64,000 bases of DNA from Sphingobacteriales bacterium (GTDB taxonomy: Bacteria; Bacteroidota; Bacteroidia; Chitinophagales; Chitinophagaceae). The stretch's first letter is position 1, and each line of letters opens with the position of its first letter. Both the position numbers and the translations under genes were made by a program. The DNA is taken from positions 124,001 through 188,000 of the forward strand of contig JACRLZ010000008.1 of assembly GCA_016235125.1 (NCBI GenBank), read 5' to 3'. Below the pieces are notes generated by a model. That model did no database searches and was not told the origin of the DNA. It was given only the letters and a program-made list of their open reading frames with translations. Positions 52,507 through 60,750 of this stretch are shown here, piece after piece.

Positions 52507-52968
52507 ATGGTTACGCTGAAAGAAGGCGATAAAGCCCCGGCATTTACCGGAAAAGACCAGGATGGGAGAAAGTTATCACTGTCCGGGTTCAAGGGAAAGA
52601 AAGTGGTTTTATATTTCTATCCTGAGGATGACAGTTCAACCTGTACCATACAGGCATGTAACCTGAGGAATAATTATGCTTTGCTAAAAAAACATGGGTT
52701 TGAAGTTATTGGTGTAAGTCCGGATGATGAAAAAAAACATAAAAAATTTGAAGCAAAATTCAAACTGCCTTTTGCACTTATTGCCGACACTTCACATCAG
52801 ATACTGAACAAATACGGAGTGTGGGATCAAAAGCAGATGTTTGGACATAAGTATATGGGTGTTCTCCGCACCACATTTGTTATTAATGAAAAAGGGATCA
52901 TTCAGAAGATCTTTTTACGACCCAAAAACAAGGCGCATGCAGAAGAGATCATTGGCCTGCTGAAATGA
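52507..52968 (+). CDS. bcp: Thioredoxin-dependent thiol peroxidase (BCP/PrxQ)
   Basis: A 153-residue peroxiredoxin. The peroxidatic Cys is in YFYPEDDSSTCTIQACNLR, where the usual PGCT is STCT; the resolving Cys five residues on (QACN) is typical of PrxQ. The C-terminal part YMGVLRTTFVINEKGIIQKI is conserved. It reduces hydroperoxides in the cytoplasm. It sits 35 bases after the M23 gene with a palindrome between. Confidence 0.94.
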   Translation: MVTLKEGDKAPAFTGKDQDGRKLSLSGFKGKKVVLYFYPEDDSSTCTIQACNLRNNYALLKKHGFEVIGVSPDDEKKHKKFEAKFKLPFALIADTSHQILNKYGVWDQKQMFGHKYMGVLRTTFVINEKGIIQKIFLRPKNKAHAEEIIGLLK

Positions 52969-53086
52969 AGGTTACTCCCACCTACGCAAATCCTGTTATT
53001 GCAATTCACTGATCATTTTATTTATAAAATATTGGGGCAACTGTTTTTAGCTTATAAACGATTGATAAACCACACAACTTTCAAAC

Positions 53087-53968
53087 ATGAAGAAACTTTT
53101 ATTTTCCGTCATCCTGTTTATCTCGATGCAGATACAGGCTCAGAAAAAAGCGGTTGAAATTTTCCGTTCTGTAAGAACCATTAATGCCAATACAACAGAG
53201 CTGGTTGGAAAAGGCAAAATGGATTTCCAGGTAACCCACAATTTCGATGACATTGGCGGCAGCAGGGGCGGTATCCGTAATTTTTTTGGGTTAGATAATA
53301 CCACGGATGTACGGATCGGCTTCCAGATAGGTGTTGGTAAAAATATGGACGTACAGGTGGCAAGGGCTAAAGCGGCAGGGAATGTATCCCGCATAGTTGA
53401 GCTGGGTTTGAAATACCGGTTTCTTCAGCAAACAGAAGATAACAGTATCCCCGTTTCACTGGCTTTATTTGTTAACAATGGCATTTCTACCATGAAAGCA
53501 TCGGATTCCCCGACTGATGAAAATTATTTTCAAAACCTGGGCGACCGGAGCACACAGGTATTTGAATTGATTCTTGCAAAAAAGATCGGGAAAGTAAGCC
53601 TGCAATTAAATCCGGTTTTTTTGACCCAGGGCTATGTGGTGCCAAATGATCAGAAAACCATGTTTGCTCTTGGTGGCGCCATTCGCTTTCCAGTAAATGC
53701 CAAATTCAATATCATAATAGATTATTTCCATCCTTTCCGTAACCAATCAAGCAAAGATTTTCTTTACAATACCAGGGGATTGAAATTTTATGACCCACTC
53801 GGCATCGGGTTTGAAATACTTACATCCGGCCACGTCTTTCACCTGAATTTTACCAATGCGAGGGAGATTTTGGAAAACCGTTTTCTTCCACGTACCATCA
53901 GCAACTGGGGCAAAGGAGAATTCCGTTGGGGTTTTAATTTATCAAGGAAGTTTACATTGTGGAGGTAA
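53087..53968 (+). CDS. DUF5777-family beta-barrel protein
   Basis: A 293-residue protein with signal peptide (LLFSVILFISMQIQAQ), matching the DUF5777 family of Bacteroidota outer-membrane-type barrels: FRSVRTINANTTELVGKGKM, FQVTHNFDDIGGSRGGIRNF and repeated amphipathic strands (VELGLKYRFLQQ, GRKFGF-like end GFNLSRKFTLWR). The function of the family is not established; homologues often accompany small cytochrome- or YceI-type genes, which are absent here. Convergent with birA. Confidence 0.86.
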   Translation: MKKLLFSVILFISMQIQAQKKAVEIFRSVRTINANTTELVGKGKMDFQVTHNFDDIGGSRGGIRNFFGLDNTTDVRIGFQIGVGKNMDVQVARAKAAGNVSRIVELGLKYRFLQQTEDNSIPVSLALFVNNGISTMKASDSPTDENYFQNLGDRSTQVFELILAKKIGKVSLQLNPVFLTQGYVVPNDQKTMFALGGAIRFPVNAKFNIIIDYFHPFRNQSSKDFLYNTRGLKFYDPLGIGFEILTSGHVFHLNFTNAREILENRFLPRTISNWGKGEFRWGFNLSRKFTLWR

Positions 53969-53982
53969 ATAAATACCGGGAA

Positions 53983-54753
53983 TTAAATTAGCCACTCCAC
54001 CTCACCAAAATCAAATTCTTCTTCTATAGAGTGCTGAACAACCAATTGTCCGGAAGAAGAAACAGTTTTGATCGTGGCTTCAAATATCCGGTTGTCTTTT
54101 TTCAGCCTTGCAATGGAGCCTTTTTTATAAAGCCGGGAAATGTATTTTGAATAAATGTCTTCAAACCCTTCGGTGATCAATTCCTGAAAATATTTTTCCG
54201 TAATTGCATAAAGCTCTTTAGCCAGCAGTACTGTTTTAAAATCATTACCCGTTATCTGTTTCAATGAAACAGGATTGGGCAATTGTGCCGAAAATGAAGT
54301 CTGGTTGATGTTGATTCCGATTCCCGCAATTGCCCAATCCCATACTCCTGTTCCGGAGGGTTGACTCCTGACTACCGACTCAACTAATAAACCACCTGCC
54401 TTTCTGTCTTGCCAATAAAGATCATTGGGCCATTTGATTGCTGTAGCCTCACCGGCATATTTTTGAAAAAAATCATGAACTGCCACGGCCATGCAGGCGC
54501 TAAGTCGGAATTGCTGCGAAAGCTGTAACGGGCCTGGTTTTAAAAGGATACTGAGCAGGATATTAGCATCTTTTTCCGAGAGCCAGATCTTACCTCTTTG
54601 CCCTTTGCCTGCAAGCTGTTCATGGCCAAAAATGGCCATGCCGTGCTGTGCCAGCTTATCATGTATCAGCTTCCGGGCATAGTTGTTGGTACTGTCAACC
54701 GATTGCAGTTCAACGAATGGTGCAGGGGCAGTTTCAAGGTCGGCTTGTGGCAA
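53983..54753 (-). CDS. birA: Biotin--[acetyl-CoA-carboxylase] ligase
   Basis: A 256-residue monofunctional biotin protein ligase that biotinylates carboxylase BCCP. It lacks the N-terminal helix-turn-helix of E. coli BirA, so it cannot be a repressor. Motifs: SVDSTNNYARKL, GHEQLAGKGQRGKIWLS (biotin loop), IKWPNDLYWQDRKAGGLLVE, and GIGININQTSF. Between the last two, residues about 124-137 (ESVVRSQPSGTGV) are encoded by a GAGTC repeat. The start is TTG at 54753; no ATG precedes the catalytic core. Confidence 0.94.
   Translation of the reverse strand: MPQADLETAPAPFVELQSVDSTNNYARKLIHDKLAQHGMAIFGHEQLAGKGQRGKIWLSEKDANILLSILLKPGPLQLSQQFRLSACMAVAVHDFFQKYAGEATAIKWPNDLYWQDRKAGGLLVESVVRSQPSGTGVWDWAIAGIGININQTSFSAQLPNPVSLKQITGNDFKTVLLAKELYAITEKYFQELITEGFEDIYSKYISRLYKKGSIARLKKDNRIFEATIKTVSSSGQLVVQHSIEEEFDFGEVEWLI
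54344..54387. repeat. GAGTC repeat inside birA
   Basis: The plus strand has GGTTGACTCCTGACTACCGA followed by CTCAACTAAT (54358-54387), preceded by ACTCCTGTTCCGGAGGG. GACTCCTGACTA is identical to a unit at 28567-28578. In frame. Confidence 0.7.
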
Positions 54754-54789
54754 TTAATCGCTATTTTTGAGGAATTAAACTGGTTTCAT

Positions 54790-54833
54790 TTTACCGGTTC
54801 CCGGTTTGGTCAAATAAATCCATAACCGGTAAA
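54790..54833. promoter_or_regulatory. Inverted repeat in the birA-rsfS intergenic region
   Basis: TTTACCGGTT (54790-54799) and its exact inverse AACCGGTAAA (54824-54833) with 24 bases between. It lies between divergent birA and rsfS. Possible operator or another palindrome remnant. Confidence 0.35.
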
Positions 54834-54884
54834 GTAACCAGCAATATAAATATAGGAAACCAATAACTAAAATATTCTCATTAT

Positions 54885-55289
54885 TTGAAACAATTGTCAT
54901 CACTGACCAACCGGAAAAAAAAAGTTACAACACGGTTAACCAGGAATTCAAAAATCATCAAAACCATTATTGCTGCGATACAGGAGAAAAAGGGAGAAAA
55001 TATTATTTCACTCGACCTCCGGAAAATAAAAGAAGCGGTGGCTGATTTTTTTATTGTTTGTGAAGCAGGCAGTCAGCCACAGATAAGGGCTGTTTCGGAA
55101 AATGTGGAGGATAGGGTAAAAGAACTTTGCAGTGAAAAACCCTACCATCATGAAGGGTATCAGAAACTGCACTGGGTGCTGATAGATTATGTAAATGTAG
55201 TAGTGCATGTGATGCAACCCGAAACGAGGAAGTTTTATAAACTGGAAGAAATGTGGAGCGATGCTTCGGCACTGGAACATGAAGGATAA
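54885..55289 (+). CDS. rsfS: Ribosomal silencing factor RsfS
   Basis: A 134-residue protein of the RsfS/Iojap family that blocks subunit joining by binding L14. Motifs: IIAAIQEKKGENIISLDLRK, VADFFIVCEAGSQPQIRAVS, GYQKLHWVLIDYVNVVVHVM. No ATG fits; the likely start is TTG 54885, or the second TTG at 54894, and the first 20 residues are basic and unusual. First gene of rsfS-ftsH-lutC, an arrangement common in Bacteroidota. Confidence 0.92.
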   Translation: MKQLSSLTNRKKKVTTRLTRNSKIIKTIIAAIQEKKGENIISLDLRKIKEAVADFFIVCEAGSQPQIRAVSENVEDRVKELCSEKPYHHEGYQKLHWVLIDYVNVVVHVMQPETRKFYKLEEMWSDASALEHEG

Positions 55290-55362
55290 TGTTAAATATT
55301 TATACTGCTAAAACCTTTTGATATTAAAATCGGTAATTAGCATATCACTGATAAAAACAAAT

Positions 55363-57498
55363 ATGTCACAGGAACCTTATAACAGAGATGATAACAGGAA
55401 CCCCCGGTTTGGCGGAAGGCCTCCCGGTCCCGGTGGCCCGGGTGGTGGAAATGATCCCAACCAGCCGCCACGAAAAGGGCCCCGCTTCAGTATTTACTGG
55501 GTGTATGCCATTATACTGGCCGTGCTGATCGGCTTTCAGCTTTTTGGCGGAGCTCTTTCAGCCAACATGGCTAAAATAAATGAACAGGATTTCAGAAACA
55601 TGATTGCGGCCGGGGATGTGAACAAATACATTATTATTAAAAACAAAGAAACTGTAAAAGTCTACCTCAATAAAGCAGGCAGGGATAAATATGCGGACAA
55701 ACTTAAAAAAGGAATTAGCGGCAGAATAAGCGAGGATGGCCCCCACATGTATTTTAAAATTACCAGCGCCGATGCTTTTTCCAAGGGGCTGAGTGATTAT
55801 TTTAAAGAAAACCCAACGGTAAAACAACTTCTTCCCGATGATATACAAAACCAAAAAGACGTTTTTGGCGGTATCCTCCAGTTTATCCTTCCTGTTTTAT
55901 TATTTATTGGCTTATGGGTTTTGCTGATGCGCAAAATGGGTGGTGGCGCAGGTGGTGGCGGAGGTCCCGGCGGAATTTTCAATATCGGTAAATCAAAAGC
56001 CACATTATTTGATAAGGGAACTAAGGTAACTATCACTTTTGCAGATGTAGCCGGACTGGATGAAGCAAAAGTGGAAGTAATGGAAATAGTTGACTTTTTA
56101 AAAAGCCCTAAAAAATACACCAACCTCGGTGGTAAGATTCCTAAAGGAGCTTTGCTAATTGGTCCACCGGGAACAGGTAAAACACTTTTGGCAAAAGCAG
56201 TGGCAGGTGAAGCACAGGTTCCATTCTTTAGTTTAAGCGGTTCTGATTTCGTTGAAATGTTTGTCGGCGTTGGCGCCAGTCGGGTAAGAGATCTGTTTAA
56301 ACAGGCAAGGGAAAAAGCTCCCTGTATCATATTCATTGATGAGATTGATGCTATTGGCCGGGCAAGAGGAAAGAATGTAATGATGAGCAATGATGAAAGA
56401 GAAAGCACCTTGAATCAACTGCTGGTTGAAATGGATGGTTTCGGAACGGATGTCGGCATCATCGTTCTGGCTGCTACTAACAGACCTGATGTGTTGGATA
56501 CTGCACTTTTAAGACCGGGTCGTTTCGATAGACAGATTTCTATTGATAAGCCTGACCTGAAAGGTCGTGAAGCCATCTTTAAAGTACACCTGAAACCAAT
56601 CAAGGTTTCCAAGACTCTTGATATACATAAACTGGCGGAGCAAACACCGGGTTTTGCCGGAGCAGATATTGCCAACGTATGCAATGAAGCAGCGCTGATT
56701 GCAGCAAGAAAAGGGAAGGAAGCGGTAAGTATGGAAGATTTTCAGGATGCGGTGGACAGGGTGATCGGTGGACTGGAAAAGAAAAACAAGATCATTTCTC
56801 CGGATGAGAAAAGGATCATTGCTTTTCACGAAGCCGGACATGCCATTTGCGGCTGGTTCCTTGAACATGCTTATCCGTTATTAAAAGTCACAATAGTTCC
56901 AAGAGGAACAGCTGCATTGGGCTATGCTCAATACACACCCAAAGAGCAATACCTGTACAACACGGATCAGCTGAATGACCAGATCTGCATGACGCTGGGC
57001 GGCAGAGCAAGCGAAGAAATATTCTTCAGCAAAATTTCTACCGGGGCACAAAATGACCTGCAGCAGATTACCCGCATCGCTTACTCCATGGTTACCGTAT
57101 ATGGAATGAATGATAAAGTGGGGAATATCAGTTTTTATGATCCCCAGCAGGAAAATGCATTTACCAAGCCTTATTCAGATGAAACAGCTAAACTCATTGA
57201 CCAGGAAGTGAGAAAACTGATTGATGAAGCATATATCAGAACCAAAAATCTGTTGATTGAAAAGAAAGCGGAAGTGGAAAAGCTGGCAAATGCTTTGTTG
57301 GAAAAAGAAGTGTTGTTTCAGAGTGATGTAGAAGTGCTGATAGGCAAGCGGCCATTTGAAGAAAAGAAGTCTTTGGCGGTAGAAGAAACAGATACATCAG
57401 TTGCCGAAGAACCTGAAACTGCAAAAGAGGTTAAGAAAACAGAAGAAAGACCTGCGGATGACCAGGCCGGAAACTTTGGACTGGCCCCTTCAGTTTAA
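55363..57498 (+). CDS. ftsH: ATP-dependent zinc metalloprotease FtsH
   Basis: A 711-residue membrane AAA+ protease degrading membrane and regulatory proteins. The start [11 protein letters not shown] was chosen over an in-frame start 15 codons upstream. A Gly/Pro-rich cytoplasmic N-terminus precedes two membrane helices ([38 protein letters not shown]) around a periplasmic domain. Walker A GPPGTGKT, Walker [35 protein letters not shown], zinc site HEAGH, third ligand in [10 protein letters not shown]. An acidic tail follows ([16 protein letters not shown]). The stop overlaps the next ATG (TAATG). Confidence 0.97.
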   Translation: MSQEPYNRDDNRNPRFGGRPPGPGGPGGGNDPNQPPRKGPRFSIYWVYAIILAVLIGFQLFGGALSANMAKINEQDFRNMIAAGDVNKYIIIKNKETVKVYLNKAGRDKYADKLKKGISGRISEDGPHMYFKITSADAFSKGLSDYFKENPTVKQLLPDDIQNQKDVFGGILQFILPVLLFIGLWVLLMRKMGGGAGGGGGPGGIFNIGKSKATLFDKGTKVTITFADVAGLDEAKVEVMEIVDFLKSPKKYTNLGGKIPKGALLIGPPGTGKTLLAKAVAGEAQVPFFSLSGSDFVEMFVGVGASRVRDLFKQAREKAPCIIFIDEIDAIGRARGKNVMMSNDERESTLNQLLVEMDGFGTDVGIIVLAATNRPDVLDTALLRPGRFDRQISIDKPDLKGREAIFKVHLKPIKVSKTLDIHKLAEQTPGFAGADIANVCNEAALIAARKGKEAVSMEDFQDAVDRVIGGLEKKNKIISPDEKRIIAFHEAGHAICGWFLEHAYPLLKVTIVPRGTAALGYAQYTPKEQYLYNTDQLNDQICMTLGGRASEEIFFSKISTGAQNDLQQITRIAYSMVTVYGMNDKVGNISFYDPQQENAFTKPYSDETAKLIDQEVRKLIDEAYIRTKNLLIEKKAEVEKLANALLEKEVLFQSDVEVLIGKRPFEEKKSLAVEETDTSVAEEPETAKEVKKTEERPADDQAGNFGLAPSV

Positions 57499-58145
57499 TG
57501 ATAATAAATATGAGTATTTCTCCTTCAAAAGAAAATATTCTGAAAAAAATAAGAGAGGCGTTGAGTCATTCAACGCCTCAGCCTTTTCCGCAAAGTGAGG
57601 GAAGCCAATCCGTATTTCAACCTCTTGAGCAGGAAATTGAAGTGGAGTTTGCCGAGCAGTTCAATAAACTCCAGGGTAAATTTATTTACTGCATTAATCA
57701 GCAGGAGCTGGCTTTTCAATTGGCCAGCCTGGTAAAGAAACAGGATTGGCAAAAAGTATTTTGTGTGGAAGATAAACTGGTTGCCTATGCTGCTTCCACT
57801 ATCGGCGACAGAATTGTAAAAACTGATCTTGCCAATTGTGATGTATCCATCACCGGCTGTGAATACCTGGTGGCCAGAACCGGAAGCATTGTAATGAGTT
57901 CTGCACAGGTCAGCGGTCGCACCACCAGTGTTTATGCACCTGTACATATTTGTATAGCTTTTACCAGTCAATTGGTTTATGATATCAAAGATGCATTACA
58001 GGCGGCTAAAGATAAATACGGGGATAATTTTCCTTCACTGATCACCTTTGCCACCGGTCCTAGTCGTACTGCAGATATTGAAAAAACCCTCGTAGTAGGG
58101 GTGCATGGGCCAAAGGAGGTCTATTTATTCCTTGTGGAGGCATAA
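57498..58145 (+). CDS. LUD-domain protein, LutC-like
   Basis: A 215-residue protein of the LutC/YkgG type (LUD domain). Motifs: SKENILKKIREAL at the start, VTGCEYLVARTGSIVMSSAQ-type segment (ITGCEYLVARTGSIVMSSAQ), HICIAFTSQLV and TGPSRTADIEKTLVVGVHGP at the end, which is the family hallmark. Start by TAATG overlap with ftsH, implying coupled translation. Usually a partner of LutB in lactate oxidation; the LutB-like gene is 21 kb away, while the ftsH linkage is typical of Bacteroidota. Confidence 0.9.
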   Translation: MIINMSISPSKENILKKIREALSHSTPQPFPQSEGSQSVFQPLEQEIEVEFAEQFNKLQGKFIYCINQQELAFQLASLVKKQDWQKVFCVEDKLVAYAASTIGDRIVKTDLANCDVSITGCEYLVARTGSIVMSSAQVSGRTTSVYAPVHICIAFTSQLVYDIKDALQAAKDKYGDNFPSLITFATGPSRTADIEKTLVVGVHGPKEVYLFLVEA

Positions 58146-58193
58146 GTAATTTCAGGAATATTGGTTATTTTTATCTCAATCAGATTCATAATT

Positions 58194-58400
58194 ATGAAAG
58201 AAGTTTTTTTTGTAGTGGAAGAAAGTGTGGAAGGGGGTTTTGTAGCTAAAGCCTTAGGGGAAAGTATTTTCACCGAGGCGGAAACTATGGATGAACTCAG
58301 GGTAAATGTAAAAGAAGCCGTAGAGTGTCATTTTGATAAAGATGAAATGCCTAAAATTATCAGGCTACATATGATCAAAGAAGAAGTAATCGCAATATGA
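58194..58400 (+). CDS. HicB-like antitoxin-type protein
   Basis: A 68-residue protein with the HicB half-fold: KEVFFVVEESVEGGFVAKAL, GESIFTEAETMDELRVNVKE, AVECHFDKDE. It lacks a visible DNA-binding tail. Proteins of this group are often mislabelled as 2-oxoisovalerate dehydrogenase subunits in databases. I chose the ATG at 58194, as eleven upstream residues (MVIFISIRFII) do not fit. It overlaps the toxin gene by 4 bases (ATGA). Likely antitoxin by context and fold. Confidence 0.82.
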   Translation: MKEVFFVVEESVEGGFVAKALGESIFTEAETMDELRVNVKEAVECHFDKDEMPKIIRLHMIKEEVIAI

Positions 58401-58639
58401 AGCTACCCCGAAACCTCTCTTCAACGGAACTAATAAGCTCACTTAAAAAATTTGGTTATGCCATTTCTCGTCAAAAAGGAAGCCATATCCGCCTAACAAC
58501 AATTTCTTATGGAGAGCATCATCTTACTATACCTGATCATAATCCTATAAAACTTGGCACCCTTTCCTCAATTTTAAATGATGTGTCAAGTCATTTTAAA
58601 TTATCTAAGGAAGAAACCATAAAGAAATTGTTTGGGTAA
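58397..58639 (+). CDS. hicA: HicA-family mRNA interferase toxin
   Basis: An 80-residue HicA toxin of the double-stranded-RNA-binding fold: LISSLKKFGYAISRQKGSHI, where the His in GSHIRL is the catalytic residue, then HHLTIPDHNPIKLGTLSSIL, LNDVSSHFKLSKEE. It cleaves mRNA when free of its antitoxin. Coupled to the HicB-like gene. The antitoxin-first order occurs in part of the family. Confidence 0.88.
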   Translation: MKLPRNLSSTELISSLKKFGYAISRQKGSHIRLTTISYGEHHLTIPDHNPIKLGTLSSILNDVSSHFKLSKEETIKKLFG

Positions 58640-58660
58640 TCCTTTTTTAAACAATGTATT

Positions 58661-58668
58661 TACCTTTA
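58661..58668 (+). promoter_or_regulatory. -7 box 4 bases before the cyclotransferase ATG
   Basis: TACCTTTA (one mismatch to TAnnTTTG) ends 4 bases before the ATG at 58673; -33 is weak. It fits the near-leaderless pattern in this window. Confidence 0.35.
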
Positions 58669-58672
58669 TAGC

Positions 58673-59098
58673 ATGACAAACCCCGGCGTTTATCAATTAT
58701 TTGTGTATGGCTCACTTCGCAGCGGCTTTCATAATTCAGTTTATGAGTATATCAGCCGATTTTTTACCCTGGTGGGTATTGCCAAAGTAAGAGGCAAGCT
58801 GATTGATATGGGCAGTTATCCTGCGGGCATCCCTACCAACGACAATCATTTTATAATCGGAGAATTATATCAGGCAAAGAATCCGGCAGAATTTTCATGG
58901 GCCATCGGCCAGTTGGATGATTATGAAGGTGTGGATGTGGAATTTGATGAAATGCAATTGTATCGCAGAGAAATTACGGAAGTGTATATCAATAACCAGG
59001 TGACACATGCATGGATCTATTGGTACAATAGCGATGTAAGCGGCAGACCTGTTATTGCTTCAGGCGACCTGATGCAGTATCTGAATCAAAAAAAATAA
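58673..59098 (+). CDS. Gamma-glutamylcyclotransferase-like protein (AIG2/GGACT type)
   Basis: A 141-residue protein with the family start YQLFVYGSLRSGFHN and the substrate-site loop YGSLR, followed by KLIDMGSYPAGIP, the catalytic Glu region in AIGQLDDYEGVDV and YRREITEVYI. It would cleave gamma-glutamyl groups to 5-oxoproline. Substrate not determinable. Next to lpxH by chance or a short operon; 8 bases separate them. Confidence 0.9.
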   Translation: MTNPGVYQLFVYGSLRSGFHNSVYEYISRFFTLVGIAKVRGKLIDMGSYPAGIPTNDNHFIIGELYQAKNPAEFSWAIGQLDDYEGVDVEFDEMQLYRREITEVYINNQVTHAWIYWYNSDVSGRPVIASGDLMQYLNQKK

Positions 59099-59106
59099 TC
59101 TTAGGG

Positions 59107-59892
59107 GTGTTATTGCCAGACAATAAAAAAATTTATTTCTTCTCCGATTTTCATCTCGGCGCTCCCGACCATGCCAGCAGTCTTGAAAGAGAAAAAATCA
59201 TTGTTCAGTTTCTGGATGAAATTAAAAATGATGCGGCCGAACTCTTTTTAGTGGGCGATATGTTTGATTTCTGGTATGAATACAGAAAAGTGGTGCCCAA
59301 AGGTTTTGTACGATTACTTGGAAAATTGGGGGAATTGGCAGACAAAGGAATACCCATGCATTTTTTTGTCGGCAATCATGATATGTGGGTGAAGGATTAT
59401 TTTCAGAAAGAACTAAACATGCAGGTTTATTTTAAACCCGAAAAGTTCGAAAGAAGTAATAAAAAATTTTTAATAGGTCATGGTGATGGATTAGGTCCCG
59501 GAGATCATGGTTATAAAAGATTGAAGAAGATTTTCCGTAACCCGGTAAGCAAATGGCTCTTTGGAATCCTGCCTCCAAAACTCGGGATGGGTCTTGCACA
59601 TTACCTGAGCCGCCGCAGCAGGGCGCAAACAGGCGCCACCGAAGAAGTTTTTCTTGGAGAAGACAAGGAATGGTTGATTATTTATTGCAAGGAGGTTCTT
59701 AAGCAAAAAAAGATTGACTTTTTTGTGTTCGGGCATAGACATCTTGCTATTGATTATCGTCTATCACCCACCGAAGCCCGGTATATAAATCTTGGTGACT
59801 GGATCCGCTATTTTACTTATGCTGTTTTCGATGGCGAGCAATTATTGCTGAAATCTTATAAAGGGAAAGATGATAAAATTATCCGTAATTAA
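59107..59892 (+). CDS. lpxH: UDP-2,3-diacylglucosamine pyrophosphatase LpxH
   Basis: A 261-residue calcineurin-like metallophosphoesterase in lipid A synthesis, releasing UMP and lipid X. Metal motifs: FSDFHLGAPD, GDMFDFWYEY, GNHDMW, IGHGDGLGPGDHG and FGHRHLAID. Start is a GTG at 59107 (VLLPDNKKIYF) or the TTG two codons later; both leave the full enzyme. The next gene follows without a gap. Confidence 0.93.
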   Translation: MLLPDNKKIYFFSDFHLGAPDHASSLEREKIIVQFLDEIKNDAAELFLVGDMFDFWYEYRKVVPKGFVRLLGKLGELADKGIPMHFFVGNHDMWVKDYFQKELNMQVYFKPEKFERSNKKFLIGHGDGLGPGDHGYKRLKKIFRNPVSKWLFGILPPKLGMGLAHYLSRRSRAQTGATEEVFLGEDKEWLIIYCKEVLKQKKIDFFVFGHRHLAIDYRLSPTEARYINLGDWIRYFTYAVFDGEQLLLKSYKGKDDKIIRN

Positions 59893-60702
59893 GTGAAAAG
59901 GGTTTTCACCATACTGATTTTTGTGGCATGCACAAATATTGTATTTGCCCAAAATGATACAAGCGTTAGACTGGTTAAAACTATTAAAGGGGATATAGCC
60001 AGTTTTACTGTTGACAATCTTGACAATATTTATATACTCAATAGCCGGAACCAGGTAAAAAAGCTGAATGCCAATGGTGATTCAGTTGCAGTATACAACG
60101 ATGTAAGAAAATTCGGAACAGCTACCCTTATTGATGTGTCAAACCCCTTAAAAGTGCTTTTGTACTATAAAGATTTTACCACGGTTGTCACACTCGACAG
60201 ATTGCTGAATGTCCGGAATGTAATTGATCTGCGAAAGCAAAATATTCTTCAGGCAAGAGCCATCGGACAGTCGTATGATAACAAGATCTGGGTATTTGAT
60301 GAACTGGAGGATAAGCTAAAAAAAGTTGATGAAGACGGTTCCCTTTTACTGGAAACATCAGATTTCCGGTTGTTGCTTGGCCAATCAGTAATGCCGGTGA
60401 AAATTTTTGATGAGAACAAACTTATTTACCTCTATGACCCCCTTTTTGGTGTGTACGTTTTTGATTATTACGGGGCCATTAAAAATAATATCATGATTGT
60501 GGGTTGGCAAAACCTTAAGGTGACCGGGAACTATATTTTTGGCTCCAACGGCAATACACTTTACCGGTATGAGATCAATACTTTTCGCTATGATGAATGG
60601 AAAATGCCGGAACAGCTTATGCAAAGCAAGGCATTTAACTTTACAACCACTCATTTATATGCCCTGAAAGAAGATGGAATTGAGATTTACTCTTTACATT
60701 AA
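59893..60702 (+). CDS. Secreted propeller-like protein of unknown function
   Basis: A 269-residue protein with a GTG start directly after the lpxH stop and a signal peptide (VFTILIFVACTNIVFAQ). Repeated short beta units (TVDNLDNIYILNSRNQVKKL; KIWVFDELEDKLKKVDEDGS; YIFGSNGNTLYRYEINTFRY) suggest a beta-propeller. No specific family recognised. Translational coupling to lpxH suggests linked expression, possibly a shared envelope role. Confidence 0.78.
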   Translation: MKRVFTILIFVACTNIVFAQNDTSVRLVKTIKGDIASFTVDNLDNIYILNSRNQVKKLNANGDSVAVYNDVRKFGTATLIDVSNPLKVLLYYKDFTTVVTLDRLLNVRNVIDLRKQNILQARAIGQSYDNKIWVFDELEDKLKKVDEDGSLLLETSDFRLLLGQSVMPVKIFDENKLIYLYDPLFGVYVFDYYGAIKNNIMIVGWQNLKVTGNYIFGSNGNTLYRYEINTFRYDEWKMPEQLMQSKAFNFTTTHLYALKEDGIEIYSLH

Positions 60703-60750
60703 TCACTTCTTGATTCAATTCAATATTTTTGATTTTCAAATCCTTCAACG

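Noticed and set aside
55797..56408. A 203-codon minus-strand frame
   Set aside because: Antisense to the ftsH AAA+ domain; Pro/Ser-rich without motifs.
58194..58400. Label as a 2-oxoisovalerate dehydrogenase subunit
   Set aside because: Sixty-eight residues with a HicB-like fold beside a HicA toxin; no dehydrogenase motif is present.
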